From NCBI GenBank assembly GCA_037044905.1, contig JBAOKB010000162.1:62001-126000 (forward strand): a DNA stretch of 64,000 bases, given 5' to 3'. The stretch is from Hortaea werneckii (taxonomy: Eukaryota; Ascomycota; Dothideomycetes; Mycosphaerellales; Teratosphaeriaceae). Of the stretch, positions 36,215 through 49,050 are shown one piece after another. The notes below the pieces were generated by a model, which was not told where the DNA came from, searched no databases, and saw only the letters and a program-made list of their open reading frames with translations. Position 1 is the stretch's first letter. Each line of letters begins with the position of its first letter. Both the position numbers and the translations under genes were made by a program.

Positions 36215-39200
36215 TCAGCGTATCAAGCTTCTGAAGCCCTTGGGCTTATCAGACTTGTCCTTTTCGTCCTTCTCCTTCGTTTTCAGCTTGATGTTCTGCG
36301 CGCCACCTAATAATACAAGTCAGTACGTGCTAATTTATCGACATCCATGGTTGTTGCTCACCTCGCCCATAGACTCTCACCTGGCTGTCAGGTTTGATCT
36401 TCTCCTTCCGCCCCTGCCCGCTATCGCTGCTGCGGTCACTAAACGCACTCTTGCCGCTCCCGCGTGCTTGGTCCTCGGACCAAGCGGAGCAGTCTGATTG
36501 AATGTCGTAGCGGGCTGGCTCGAACTGCGCGAAGCGACAGACTCGTGCCGGCTGATGGAATTCTTCCATGTCAAGCCGGCGGAGCCTTGAATCGAAGCCT
36601 CGGTCCTGGGTGATTGGGCAGTTGCTGCCGGATCGGCGACTGGTAGCGACGACTCGTCGGATCGCTAGTGCTGGTTGTATAAGCAGAGTCAGAGCCTGTC
36701 CCGTTATAGTCGCTGAGCGTGTCATACGCGCTGTCATTACCAAGACCTCCACTCATCTCCGCGCCGCTATGGTCATAAGCGCCAACAACAGTGCCCCCGC
36801 TATGATCACTGAAGAAGGTATGAGCACTAGGACGGCCAGAATACCCGCCATGACCTTGACGATTCCCATTCAGAGCATCCAGCTGAGCTTTGACGCTGTC
36901 ATACTCCAGTTCCAGATCCGAATGCTTCTCCATTAGAGCGTTGTGTTTTTTCTTGAGCTGCGCGAGCTTCGCTTGGCTTTCGGAAATCGCATGCTGCACC
37001 AGCACCTGCACATCTGGGCCTCCGTGGTGTTGCAAGCCCGGCGAGCGGTCGAAGGACTCGTTGACCTCCAGTTGAGATTCTAGTTCCGCGATCTTATCGT
37101 CGTATGCCCGCCGCAGGCGTTCGTTGTCACCGTCATGCCTCTTGACTCGCATCATCAGTGCCTCTTTCTCGTGTTGCACTATCTCGAGCTCGCGCTGTGC
37201 CCGCGTCATTTCAAATTCACGATATTCGTACTCGCTCAACCTACGCTTTGCTTCTTGCAGATCTCGCTGTACGCGCTGCATTTGCTCAAGGTCACGCTTC
37301 ACGACTTCCAGCTGGTGTGATTTGTTCAGTTCTCGTGCTTCGGTCGCCACCAGTAGCTCGCGATACTGATTTGTCTCCTTTCTGAGGCGGCGTAACTCCT
37401 CGGCGTCTGCTCGCCATGTCTCCTGCTCCTTACGCAGGTTGTTGAAGCGCTCCATCATGTTCCCTTCTAGACTGTTGGCCTGCTTGCGCGTCAGAGACGA
37501 ATCCTTCAAAGTAGCCTCGCGGGCATTGCGGACTTGCTCGAGCTGTAGCTTAAGCGTGCGGTTAGCATTGATGAGGTTCAGTGTCTCGGCTTCAGCTGTG
37601 GCATCTTTAACATTTTTCCGCATCATCTGTCCAATGTGCTGAGAGTATTGGCTCTTGTGCCATCGCTCAAAATTGAGCTGGTTCCGCAGCATCGTGTTCT
37701 CACGTTGGAGATGAGCCAGATTGGTCGAAGGCAACTCTTGAGACTCTTTGATACCCGCACTACCTGGTTGCGGAAAGTCTTCTGGGCTGGGAGAATGCCT
37801 GTGCGCAATGCCATTCTTACTCTGTGGACGATCTTCCGGCGAAAGGTCGTTTGCGCGGAGCACGGGGCTGTCCCCATCAGCACCTGCCGCTGACACCGTC
37901 GTAGATTGAGTGTCGCGCCAACTGTTTCCGGAGCGAAGGCTGACGTGGCTGGCGCTCGGCGAAAGCTGTAGACTACGGCCGTTCGCGAGCGGTGGCAAAG
38001 GAGGCACGTCTGGAAGCCGACCTGATGGCGGTGGGCCTGGGCTGATAAGAGCAGGTTTGGTATCCCTGACGCAGAGGCCGTGGCACTCAGCCACTACATC
38101 CGCAGGGTCCATCTTTGGCCATTTTGGATCAATCAGCTCTTCTTCAATGGTCATGTTGTACATGTTTGGATGACAGAGGTGGACCTGGGAGAACTGATCT
38201 GTGCGGCTACGGATGACAGCTTGGTCCAGGTCAAAGTCCTCGGCGCCTGGAAATTCACAGTTCTTCAAGTATCTCCTAGGCTTGCGCACGTAGCTCATGA
38301 AGTTGAGCGGGTACAGACCGTACAGGTAGGTGAAGTATGTCATGAGCTCTGGTGTAGATGTCTCGACTTCGCCTTCCTTCGGCCGTGACTTCTCCCACAC
38401 AGGATCGATCCCGACATCTCCGGCGTCGACTTCTGGGTCAGTCGAAAGCCGGTCGTCTGTGACCAGATCTCGTTGCGCATCTGTGCTCAAAGGGCTGAAT
38501 TTCTCCCAGCAAAGCAGCCGGCTGTAGATGAGAAATAGCCGTGGCAGATGCGCTCCTAGAGAGCCAGGGACGTGCGGGAGAAGCATGATAAGAGAGGTCA
38601 ATGCCACGGACAGGACGGTGGTTGAGGTGTCATTCATCAGGCATTTTAGCAGATCCTCCACCAGCGGAGTATGGACGACCAGGTAAAGATGAGGTGTGTT
38701 GTGGCGCAGGAAGGAGCTCAAGAGCGTGAGACCCTGCAGGCGAGTGTTTGCGGCGCGAATGACATCGTCGACGATGTGAAAAAGCTCCCTCGGTTCCTTC
38801 CGTCCGTACGTAACGAGCACGTGTTCGATCCGTTGTGCAGCCTGGGCGTTGTCTGGAGCGATGTGTTCGTCCTCTTCCGTAAGTCCGCGAGTGCGAGCGA
38901 GATAGGTGCTGATCAAGTCGCGAAGAAGTTGTCGTGAAAGTTGGAGCTGGGAGGACTCTCCCTCTCCACTGCTATCATCGTCGTCCTCGCCAGCATTCAC
39001 CATGCAGCCGACGACGAACTCCGTGGCATCTTCTAGCACAGCCTTCTTGCAGCTGGTGCTGACGAGTGCAGGCTTCACCACTGAGTGCCACCAATCGAGA
39101 AGGTCCGCAGGCCGCACCAGAGCTGGCCGTAGCTCTCTCAGCACACCCAGGAAGGGACCGGTCTTTGAAGGGTTTTCGCCCACCCAGCGCTCCCAAAAGT

Positions 39201-39360
39201 TCTTGAGCTCTGCGTTCGTACTCGCCGATTCTTCTGCATTTATCTCGTCTGCGAACTCGTCCACGTAGCTTTGCAGCTTCCTCCGAATCTCGCTTGGCAA
39301 GGTCGATGGTATCTTCGGCGAGCTAAAGAAGCTCTGCAAGGCCTTGGTGACCTCTCTCAT
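36215..39360 (-). CDS. TSC1: Hamartin (TSC1)
   Basis: Partner of tuberin in the TSC complex, which restrains Rheb and TORC1. Start at 39360 (MREVTKALQSFFSSPKIPST). The N-terminal hamartin helical region includes ADLLDWWHSVVKPALV, FHIVDDVIRAANTRLQGLTL and LLPHVPGSLGAHLPRLFLIY. A YLYGLYPLNFMSYVRKPRRY motif follows. The long coiled coil lies at about residues 590-830 (RWHKSQYSQHIGQMMRKNVK and on). The frame changes once near 36590, where a base appears extra, reaching KEKIKPDSQVRVYGRG. A 55-nt intron (36361-36307, GTGAGC donor, TTAG acceptor) then adds GAQNIKLKTKEK, ending FRSLIR. Corrected length is 1,029 aa. The basic C-terminal KxK tail is conserved in fungal TSC1. Confidence 0.9.
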
Positions 39361-41380
39361 TGTCCTATGGGTTGCCGAGACAAGTCAGCATGCGGTCCAG
39401 TATCCTATATATGCAAAATACTGCATTCCAAGGAGCTTTCCAGACGAGGCTTGACTTACCTAGCAGCCATGCCTGCTGCTCCCTGTACAAGGCCTTCTGC
39501 TGCTTATGCCAGAGACCAGGTCCAGGAAGCTGGGGTGACCAGGATATCACGTAGCCCTAGTGCTTACTTGGGGAGGAGCCAGCATTGAAGACCGACATCC
39601 GGCGGAGATCATCGGCGACGGTGTGCGGTATCTGGCATTTGCAAGGAAGATGGTGATGCAGTGAGGAGTGGAGCAGGTGTGAGAATCGAAAAGCTCGAGA
39701 AGTGTACCTACAGTACGCTGGAAGCTGCACCTGGCCGAGCACAGAAGCGCGTGTAGTGAGGTTGCTGGCCAGCAGAAAGCACCCGGGCAGATTATTGGCG
39801 TGCGGCTTTGCGCCCCACCCTCTTCCGTCGGGCTGCGCCTACACCTGGGTCGGGGAGTGAGACGTGACCGCAGCGGTATCACAGACAGTCTTATCAGTAG
39901 CACCAGTAGCCAACCTGCGGCTTCGTTCAGGAAAACAAATCCCTTCACGCAAACGGCGCAGCGAGCAGAGATAGCAGAAGAAGCGAAATTGACGCCATGT
40001 GGGCCGTGCACGCTGTCCACGCGAACGGCTTCCGCGGGTAGGGGCGCAGAACCTTGTATCAACTCGGCTCTAACCACAGACGCCATCCTATCAACCCTAT
40101 CAACCCTATACAGTCCATCACGGTGGCTGGTTGATTCCGGGCCCCTGTCGCCGAGACTAACGAGCATGCGCTTGAGCATCTCACTCCCGTAGTTCCGTCC
40201 AACCGCGTTGACGCGACGTCGTGGTCAATCTACCGCGTAAACTCGACCCTTGAAGCAACCAACATACAGGAGCCCGCCAGATCGCCGCTAAAGAACAGAC
40301 CAGAGGGTCTGGAGCAGATGACCGGGTCAGCACATGGCATCGGATCTAGTGACTCTCCACCCATTTGAAGAGAGCGGCCAGAGCCACGACGGTTGTTTTA
40401 CGCCAGGCAGAGTGGCGACTTGAACCTGTCACACAGCTACTGCCACCCAGAGGCGAACGGTATCAAAAACAGTTGCTTCCGCAGTTGCATTGACGAAAGG
40501 CTTGTCCCTACGGGCTTTGAACGCGCACAACCGAGCTGTTGTGCGACCTGTCAACATCTGAGACCCCCCGAAGGAGCCGGAGATGCAGGCTGCCAAATGA
40601 AGAAGGCATCCCACGTCTCCGATAGGGAGTACTGCTGACACAGGCAGGCCGCCGAACTGCGACGTGCAGCTTGCAGTCCAAGATACTTGCCATTGGACCC
40701 TGAGGCCGTCGAACAGTACACTAGCCATGCGCTATTGCAGTGATGGCATTGGCTTCTTGAAGCCCATCAATCGTGTTCGAGATAGAAAGTCCAACCACGC
40801 GAGTGTACGAGGTTGCGCGCTCTGTCCATGGTTCGCTCCGAGGAAACGGAACAATGGCTATGCACCCCTGCCGGCATCGAGCCGGAGGATTGCAGGGACT
40901 TGGCGAGACTAATGCCAGTGTAGCTGCAAACGGTAGAGCTTGCTTGGACATGTCTGGATACTGTGCTTTTGCCTGACTGAATAAGTCATATCGCTTTTTC
41001 AAATTATCTTCATTGTCGCTTCTGTGAAACAATGGTATCTTGAAAAGGCCTCCGACCTTGCGAATAGCATCACTGCCCGCAAAAAATCTGCTATGCGCGG
41101 TAGCTGATGCGAAAATTGGAGCTAGACACCTCTGCAGCTACTGCTCAATTTCGTCGTGCCATCCTCTATGTCGCACAGTTGACCAATAAGGACAGCCAAC
41201 AAAAATGCAGGACAAGATCAAGCGTGCAAGAGCATACTAGAATGTCAACACTTGCCATTTTCTGTAGCACTCAGGCGGGAAGTACTGCAAGCAACGGCAT
41301 CCCCACAACCGGCCTTCTATTTTGTATCTGATCAACACACTATGATGTTAAGCGCCACAACGCCCTTCGCTAAACCCACA
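39361..41380. other. Intergenic, no gene seen
   Basis: 2 kb between the TSC1 start and the DCL1 stop. A 210-codon frame at 39547-40179 (-) is Arg/Ser/Cys-rich and resembles nothing known; it may be a chance frame in the TSC1 promoter. No RNA gene seen. Confidence 0.4.
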
Positions 41381-44300
41381 TCAAATATTGCAGTCACCTG
41401 GCGCCGTCTGCTGCTGCTCGCTGCTCTCCTTAAGGTAACAATCGCAGGCAAAGCGTCTACGAAAGTCACCTGGAGCTAAACCCTCGATCTGCTCCAACGC
41501 CTGATGCGCTGCTCTCAGTCTCGCATACCGTCCTGACTTACCCTGACTGAACGCCACTATCTCATCATGAACCATAACCGCCGCCACGACATCCTTCCGT
41601 TCAGTGCCCTCGGCATTGGGGAGCTCTTTGGCCATGAGCCGGTAATCCTGGCATCCGTAGGTCGTCGTAAGCACGTTGTGTAGATGTGTGCAGGGATGGT
41701 TGTTCGCGAAAGTGTCGTAGATGCTCATATCCTCAAAGTACCACTTGATATGGGTGTCGAAGAAGGTTTGCACGACGTTGTAGTCGAAGTCGCTATCGAT
41801 GAACATGGCGCCTACGTACGCTTCGACAATGTCAGGAAGACACTTGGGAGGTTCAGCGACATGCGTCCAGTAATCGCGGCCAGTACCAGCTGTGTTCTTC
41901 GCCTCGAGTAGTTCAGCAGCATAGCGTGCAATCTGGTGCTGGATGATCGAGTTGCTGTATCTGAGATGTTTGTAGAACCCGGTATTGACGCTTACGGCTC
42001 CCAAGAAACGATTGCTCACCATAGCCATCTTGTGCTCGGTCAACCACTGAGGATCTTTATCAGGAAAGCGGTAGAAGAGATACGTGATGCTGGCCATATC
42101 GAGCAACGCATCTCCCAAGAACTCTAAGCGCTGATAGTTGGGAACCCTCTCATACATCGAAGGCATCGAGGGATGCAGGAAAGCGGACCTCAACAGTCGT
42201 GGATACTTGAAGTGGTAGGGATGCTCCAGCTCGACTCGCTCTGCCAGGTCGCGATGCGCAGCTGAAACCTCGCCAGTCTGATATGCGGGCTTTTCGTAAG
42301 CTTGAGAGTAGTCGCTCCATTGCTGCATGTCGTGGTCTTTGCTCCTCACGAGCTTTGTCACGGCGCTGACAGCACTGTCCCACTGAGATGGATGCCACTG
42401 CTGACCGGGCTTGTCATGGCCGACGAACGCCGCTCCAATGAGGGCCTCACACACGTCGGCAATTGTCTTCTCTCCTAGTGAATGTCTGCTTGCCTCTCCC
42501 TCCTTCTTGTTGGCACCTTTACCCTCCAGTAGATTCAAACCTTCGGGGTACCACGTCCGCCTATTGAGCGCCCGACTCCGGATAAACTCATACAGCTTTA
42601 TGTCGCGGGCTACATTGAACAGGTTCTTGTTGCACAGCATCAACATACGCTTGACGTGGAACTCGAATTCATTGTCATTGGGGTTCTGGATGAACGTAGA
42701 GATCGAAGTGGCCGTCTTGAGGAAGGTGTCGCCAATGAACTCAAGACGCTCATAATTGTTGCCCATCCCTTTTGGAAATTGATCTGCTGCTGACCGTCGT
42801 GGATCGCCACTGTTGTCAGAATCTTCGTCATTGACTCCAGCGCTGTAGCAGGATCGCATCCGATGCCAATCAGGTCGCATGCTTCAAGGGCAATAAGATA
42901 GCTCTCAAAGCGATGAATGATGGCGGGCCATGCAAAGCAAGTTTCAACAACAACTGGAGGCAGCACCGAGATGAGCAGTGGTTCGGGACATAGCCAAGCT
43001 TTCGTTTTTACAGCTACTTGCAGCGCATCAGGAGTTGATAATAAGTTGCGCCGCTGTAGCAACTTTTCTGCGGCCATCACAGGCTGCTCTGGATTCCACG
43101 TAGCCTTCTCACGCGACTTCTTGAACAAACTCACAGAGTAGCTGAGAATACTATCGCTAAACTTTGCCTTGGCGGCACCTTCTGGTACCGGGTCCTGCGG
43201 CTTCAATTCAGGACAGATGGCATGAGAGTAAAATTTTCTGCCACCGTCCCATCGGTCGACAAGGAACCGACCTATCAAGCTTTCATCCGGAGTCTGAGGA
43301 GTCCATTTCCATTCCTCATTGTTGTACACCGTTTCGAGCAAAGACCAATCAAGAAATTCTTCTGGATCGCGTTCTAGGGCCATGCCCTCCATAGCACGCT
43401 CAAACGAGCTATCAAGCCTTTGTGAGACTGGCGCAAGCCAATAAGATAGCTGCTCTGGTCGCTGTTCATACTTCTTGCTGAAGACGTCCGAGAAGACCCT
43501 GAAAGTAAAGGCGCTGAGCTTCTGCAATCTCTCGCACTCATCGACCTGTAAAGGCTTCCTTAGAGACGTGGAAACCACTCCCGAAGCACTCGAGTCGCTG
43601 AGGTAGACCGGGAAGCTTGGCATTGCAGGCATGGGTGTCCGTGTCAGCATTGCCAACGGCTGATGAGGATGATCCAGACCGTTAGACAGGTCGATAGTGG
43701 TGACCCACAGCTTCGTTGGGAGACTGCCTCTCGTCTGTTCCCAGATACTAGGTTTGACTCGCATCGTATATGAATTTGTCTTCTTCATGTTGACGGCTAA
43801 CAGCGCATTTCTCATCGCAGGCAGCCTCTTTTGATATATCGGAAGCAAATGTTTGTCGAGATATTCTTTCTTTCGAAGCATGAGGCAAGCCTCAAAGGCC
43901 GCCGATCGTTTGGCCAGTGACTTCTTGGTGCATATTCTGCCGATTGCTGAATTAATAGGAGCGTTGGAAGGCAGAACGACCTCAGCAACGAACTTGTCGC
44001 CTTTGTGGCTGACCACATAAACGGGATGAATTGTCTCTTCAGTATCGTTTGGAATAGCAGATACGAAGTTTGCCAGATAGACAAGAGCATTGCCATAAGT
44101 GAGCTTTGCGCCGCTTGACGGTTCATTGTATACTCGGATGTTCTGCTCATTGGCAAGCAATTCTTCCAAATGGTCTTCGTTCGCAGTCAGACGCCTGTTC
44201 TCAGGGAGAGTCTGACAAAACTTTCGCATCGCCGTTTCATAGAATTGCACCTCTGAGGGCAGTTCCCTCTGGATATCATTGCCCAGCTCCACCATGTGTA

Positions 44301-45931
44301 TGAATAGCGAATTGGCCTTTCGCGCCCTGCCTCGGGATTGCACATATTGAATCATTGTGCGGTACATGTCGAACCTCACCACCAGATTACATTCGGGTAC
44401 ATCAAGACCTTCTTCGGCTACAGAGGTAGAGAACAAGCAATTGATCTCACCGGTATGGAAATTCTTTAGCGTGATCACCTGGTCTCGGTGCGAGAACCTA
44501 TCTTCGTCGATGTCAGGAGAATGGACGCCCACAAGATATCCTGCCCGCATGTGCCTCGTCCTTATCGTCTTGCAAGCTGCTGCTAGTAAGCGAGCAGTGT
44601 GTCGTGTGTCGACAAACACAATGCATCTTTGCTCTGACGGGCGCTCAAACTGATGGCTGAGATAGTTCTGAAGCTCCATGACTTTTGGGCTGAGGTCACC
44701 CGGTCGCAATGTTACGTGTTTGCTTTTCTCCGTGGCGACGAAATCGACTGCTTGACGAAAAGACTGCAACATCGGAATCGAGTTGCGTGATGTGCCTCCT
44801 GCAATTTCCGGCGCCATAGTAATAATTCTTGTCGGCCATTTGCTCGTATCGCTTGAGCTTTTTCTCGGAAAGCGCCTCTGTGAGGTATTGGTCGGCACAC
44901 CATCTCCCAAGGTGACGTGCAACCTCCACGCTCATGTCATATTGCTTGTTGAAATGCTGTAGATGCGGATAGCGTGCTCTTATTGAACGCAGAAATGGTG
45001 TTTCGGACCCCTTGTCTGGAAGGGGAGGGTAGAACAGCATCTTTTCCACTGGCTTCTTGATTGCTTCAGTTAAGCTCATGTCATCAGTGGTTGCAATGCG
45101 GCTATGAAGTAAACTCTCTAGCTGGTTCGCTGCGCGCACAACATCAGTCTTCGCATCGATGGGGCTTGCGGTCATTCCGAAGATTCTGGGCCTGCTTGAT
45201 TGATCTGGCCCGGAGACATAGAAATCTTTGATGATCCTTGCATAGGGATGATTCTTCTTGGTATGATGGGCCTCGTCGAAGACGAGTAGGTTGATCTGAT
45301 TCATTGTAATAAAACTGTGCGCGAGGCACTGAAGCAGCACGTCAGCCGTTGCAACAATGACCTTGTTCTCGGAGAACAACTTCGACCATTTTGCCTTGTT
45401 CCAATTGTCGACGTTGTCAGCGCCTGATGCACGGCCGACATTATGATCAAGGTTAGCCTCTAGTACAGCAAGTTGCTGATGAACCAGTGTGACAGAAGCG
45501 ACTAAGAAGAATGAGATCCGTGGCTCCTTTCCAGCAGCGCGGTGCTCAAGCTCTTGGTCAATGACCCATTGCAGTAAAAGTACTGCGATCAGCGTCTTAC
45601 CGGAACCGGTGTCGAGCACGGCGATTGTATTTTGCTCCTTGGCCCGCTCGAAGAGCTCCCATTGGTACTGACGTGGGTTCTTGATAATCTGTGAACCCTG
45701 TTTGCGCATCAATGACTGGATGGATAGCTCCTCGTCATCTGCATTGAGTAGCCCTTGATGTTTGGTCTTCGGCTTAAGGGCATCCTGGGCGGCTTCACTG
45801 ACAAGCCATGCTTCGAATAGTGCCTTTTGGGCACGACGTCTTTCAGTGAGACTTTTTGATGCGTTTGGCTTCTCGTCATCAGAGAATTCGTTCAGATCAG
45901 CCCTCTCATCAGGTTCGTTGTCGGAATCCAT
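41381..45931 (-). CDS. DCL1: Dicer-like protein 1
   Basis: RNase III helicase that cuts dsRNA to siRNAs (quelling and meiotic silencing in Neurospora). Start at 45931 (MDSDNEPDERADLNEFSDDE). Helicase motifs: DTGSGKTLIAVLLLQW near residue 104, FDEAHHTKK near 219, and the C-terminal helicase segment SRGRARKANS. Dicer dimerisation domain: AIGRICTKKSLAKRSAAFEA. RNase IIIa: NNYERLEFIGDTFLK near 1060. RNase IIIb: YQRLEFLGDALLDMASITYL near 1268. The C terminus ends with the DCL1-type FRRRFACDCYLKE. The frame changes twice: an extra base near 44810 and a missing base near 42835. Corrected length is 1,516 aa. The gene starts only ~0.5 kb from the edge of RIP-mutated repeats. A DCL2 identity is less likely given the linker and C terminus. 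Confidence 0.92.
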
Positions 45932-46440
45932 ATTTTGGTTGGTGGGTGGCGATTGGTCCGCCACTGTCGTAGTCGTCCAGGACTGTAGGACGTTCACAGA
46001 TTAGTAGAGTGCAAGCAGGTCCAGGAATCTACCGCAAGAGCGGCGATTCAAAGAGGGTACGTAGTGAGCAGGAGCAATCGTCACATGAAATGAGAAGCAA
46101 ACGGAGACGCCCACAGTAGCGTGGCGCGCTCCACAGCAACACATCCGTGATGTATCGAGTTGGCCGGCGATCACAGGTCATCACGTGAAATGCAACATCT
46201 ACTGCAGACCCATGTGAGAGACTGTCGTCGAGATACGACAGCAATGTACACAATTAATTCCCGGCGTGGTTACACTTCCTTGGTGGACATGAGAGTCGAG
46301 ATGGATTTCCGTAGGTCTCAAAGCGCTGCAGGAGAAACGTGCCGTGCCTCACGGATCTTACCGCGATTGCCGCTGTTGGTGGGGCTTGCCTTCGTGCTAC
46401 TAGAGCATGTGAATAGAGAGTTTTAGCACCTCTCGGCTGA
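45932..46440. other. DCL1 upstream region
   Basis: Normal-composition sequence between the DCL1 ATG and the RIP-mutated block. It should hold the DCL1 promoter; no motif stands out. CpA/TpG dinucleotides are still common here, so RIP has not visibly spread into it. Confidence 0.45.
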
Positions 46441-46477
46441 ACACAGTTAGTTAAACACGTAGATATCTTTGTTAGCG

Positions 46478-46504
46478 ATCCACTACCTCTTTCGGTAGTG
46501 GATC
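46478..46504. repeat. Perfect 11-bp inverted repeat at the edge of the RIP block
   Basis: GATCCACTACC (46478-46488) and GGTAGTGGATC (46494-46504) flank a 5-nt loop. It lies just inside the composition boundary and could be the terminal hairpin of a repeat (Helitron ends have one) or chance. Confidence 0.6.
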
Positions 46505-47256
46505 TACTTACTCTTAAAGCGCTCTACTATAAGGTTTTAAAGTCGTGTCGATATCGCGTAGTAGTACTAATTAAGCGTATAGCGCGTTTTATATACCTTA
46601 GGTACTAACTTTCGACTTTTATTTAGTTTATTTTTATAGAGGTGTTACTACTCGACTTAGCTATATACTACACCTTAAACGACCGACTATATACGCCGAA
46701 TTATAAAGAAGCGAGCTATTATTGTATATACCTATATCCTATACTACTAGAACTAGTTATAGCTTAGAAAGAGGCGGCCTCGGCGCCTTAGAAAGACTCT
46801 ATACCCTCTATTACTTTATAGGACCTTCGATTTTTTACTAGATAGCTAGCTAGATAAGGTATACTATTATAAGCTAAAAGTCGAGTATATAGAGGTTAAA
46901 TAGCTACTCGTAGTACTTAGTTTAGAGTCTATCTACTAGAGGAACTAGATATAACCTTTAACTAAACTAGCTATTTATATACTACTAAGACGGCTAGCCT
47001 ATCTAGCTAAATAGATAGACTATTACGATAACTTTAGCTAAAGCCCTAGATATCTCTCTATAGTCTTTCTTAATACTATCGAATATTTATCTCGGTAGTA
47101 TAATAAGCTAATTCGCTAGTATCTACTACTACGCTTGTACGTAAGGCTCTAATAGTATATAGAGGCAATTAAAGATGTAGGGGCTAAAGGATATATATAG
47201 GGCTTTATTAATAGTTACTTTATAGGCTTTATAAGGCCGACGGTAGATTAAAAGAC

Positions 47257-47486
47257 TAATATAGAATACCTAAAGCTAGATATCTCGTAGTATAAAGAGG
47301 CGTCTTAACTAAATAGTTAGTCTAAGATAGCGCTACTTACTACTTTGTATATACTTCTCGTAAGCGAGGAGTAAAGTCTTCGTAGTATAGGTATAGTAGC
47401 CTAAGTACGTAACTATAGCCCCTTTTCCTATATTAGGCTTTAGACTATAGATAGGGGCTTATAGGGGGCTTATTAATTTGTATTAA
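47257..47486 (-). repeat. Degenerate LTR-like repeat of the old Ty3 element (3' end)
   Basis: 230-nt segment repeated directly at 60746-60975 with scattered transitions. Both copies share ATAGAATACCTAAAGCTAGA and GCCCCTTTTCCTATATTAGG. The two copies bracket a minus-strand Ty3 element whose 3' end is here. Confidence 0.75.
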
Positions 47487-47819
47487 TTACCTCCCCTCTT
47501 TAGGGTATATCTATATATTATTATGTATAGTTACGTATATATTCTATATAGTATCCTTATTTACTATATATCCTATAGGTTTTAGTTCCTATATATTTTG
47601 CTATAATCTACAAGCGCTCTACGCGCGCGAATATAGTATTACCTACCCTAGTAACTAGCTTCGCTACTATATATAAGCAGTAGGTATATAAAAGTATTAT
47701 GTTTTCTAACTTATAAGTTTAAATATATAAACCTATATACGCTCCTTATATACTTTCTATAACAATAACATAATATATTTACGCTTCTCCTACGTATTAT
47801 ATACTACTACTATATCTTC

Positions 47820-49050
47820 CCCTTACGCTCTTCGTATACTTACTATACTAACCGCTACTAATACTATATTAATAATACTATTAATATACCTAAAGTATCT
47901 AGTAAAGCTAACTTTAGCAAGTACCTACGCTAGGTCTACTATAACTACTATACCTAGTATTTGCTAGAGTATTCTATTAACGGTTTACTTACCCTCTATA
48001 ACGCGTATATGTCGTATACTTATACTAATTACGTAATAGTTACTAACCTATTAATAAGTAATCTAGACCCTACCTATAGTATAGTCTTCGGTATTATAGT
48101 AAAGAAGTATAGCCGCTATAGCTATAGCAAGTATAGCTATATAGAGCTAGATAAGGCTAACTAGCTAAATATACGTCGCTACCTAGATATACGCGAGACG
48201 CTAGCGAACCTCTACTAACTCCCTAATATCGCTCTAGCCTATATTACTAAAGTAGAATAGCGTGTCCGCGATAGGGCTATTATAATTAAGAACATAATTA
48301 TAGCTATAAACTCGAACTATAATAAGACAACTAGCGACGTATATACTCTATATAAGAAGGGAGTAAGCGCCTTATAGGGGAGTAGTAGGGACCTTACTAC
48401 GACTATCTTAGAGTTATAGAGGATTCGCTATACTATATAGGCTACCGCTTAGGTAATACGCTTGGTAAGTACTTGTCTAACGCTCCTTTTCCATAGGTTA
48501 TATGTATACTAACCGCTATCTAGTTTATAATCCTTAACTATTTAGACCCTAACCCTATCGACTATACCCTTAGATAGGATATATAGGTTATAGAGTCCTC
48601 TAAGAACTCCTTTTCTAAAGCTAATAGTGCCGATAAAGAGAAGGATAAGAAGGCTCTAGAAACGCTGTCTAGCAGTATATAGGCGGGGATATAGCGTCCT
48701 ATATATAGTAGGCGTCTAGGTCGCTAGCCGCTCGCTAAGGCTAGTAGGTCTAAGGCTAGTAAGGGTAGTATTAGGCCTACTCCTCCCTTGTCTAACTCTA
48801 AGGTACTAGCGCTAGTAACCCTAGCTAGAGGATATAGTCGCGGCTATAGTAGAACGCGTAGAGGTCGTACTAAGGCTATAGGCGCTACGCGCGGTAGTCG
48901 CAGTAGTAGTAGTATAACCGGTAGTAATAGTAGTAGAAGGGGTAGAAAGGGGAAGGGTAAGGGTAAGGCTAAGGCTTAGAAGGAGGTTATTAAAGACTAT
49001 AGAAGTAAGGGAGGTAAGGATATAAAGATAGTAGAGGGTAGAGGTAAGTA
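47820..49050 (+). pseudogene. RIP-damaged antisense reading frame of the old element
   Basis: Reading frame 3 of the plus strand stays interpretable from about 47,820 to 49,050, interrupted mainly by TAG codons, as expected if CAG/TGG codons were hit by RIP. An open piece at 47961-48164 reads SINGLLTLYNAYMSYTY, and the stretch following continues to a Lys/Gly/Arg-rich end near 48,940 (RRGRKGKGKGKAKA). I do not recognise the protein. It lies between the old element's integrase/chromodomain end (~49,250) and its 3' repeat (47,486), opposite in sense to pol. A separate nested relic is the alternative. Confidence 0.45.

Noticed and set aside
39547..40179. 210-codon minus-strand ORF upstream of TSC1
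   Set aside because: No recognisable domain, low-complexity Arg/Ser/Cys composition, and it sits where the TSC1 promoter and 5' UTR should be.
47961..48164. 67-codon open frame taken as a real gene
   Set aside because: It lies within RIP-mutated repeat DNA and continues past stops as a damaged frame, so it is listed as a pseudogene remnant.
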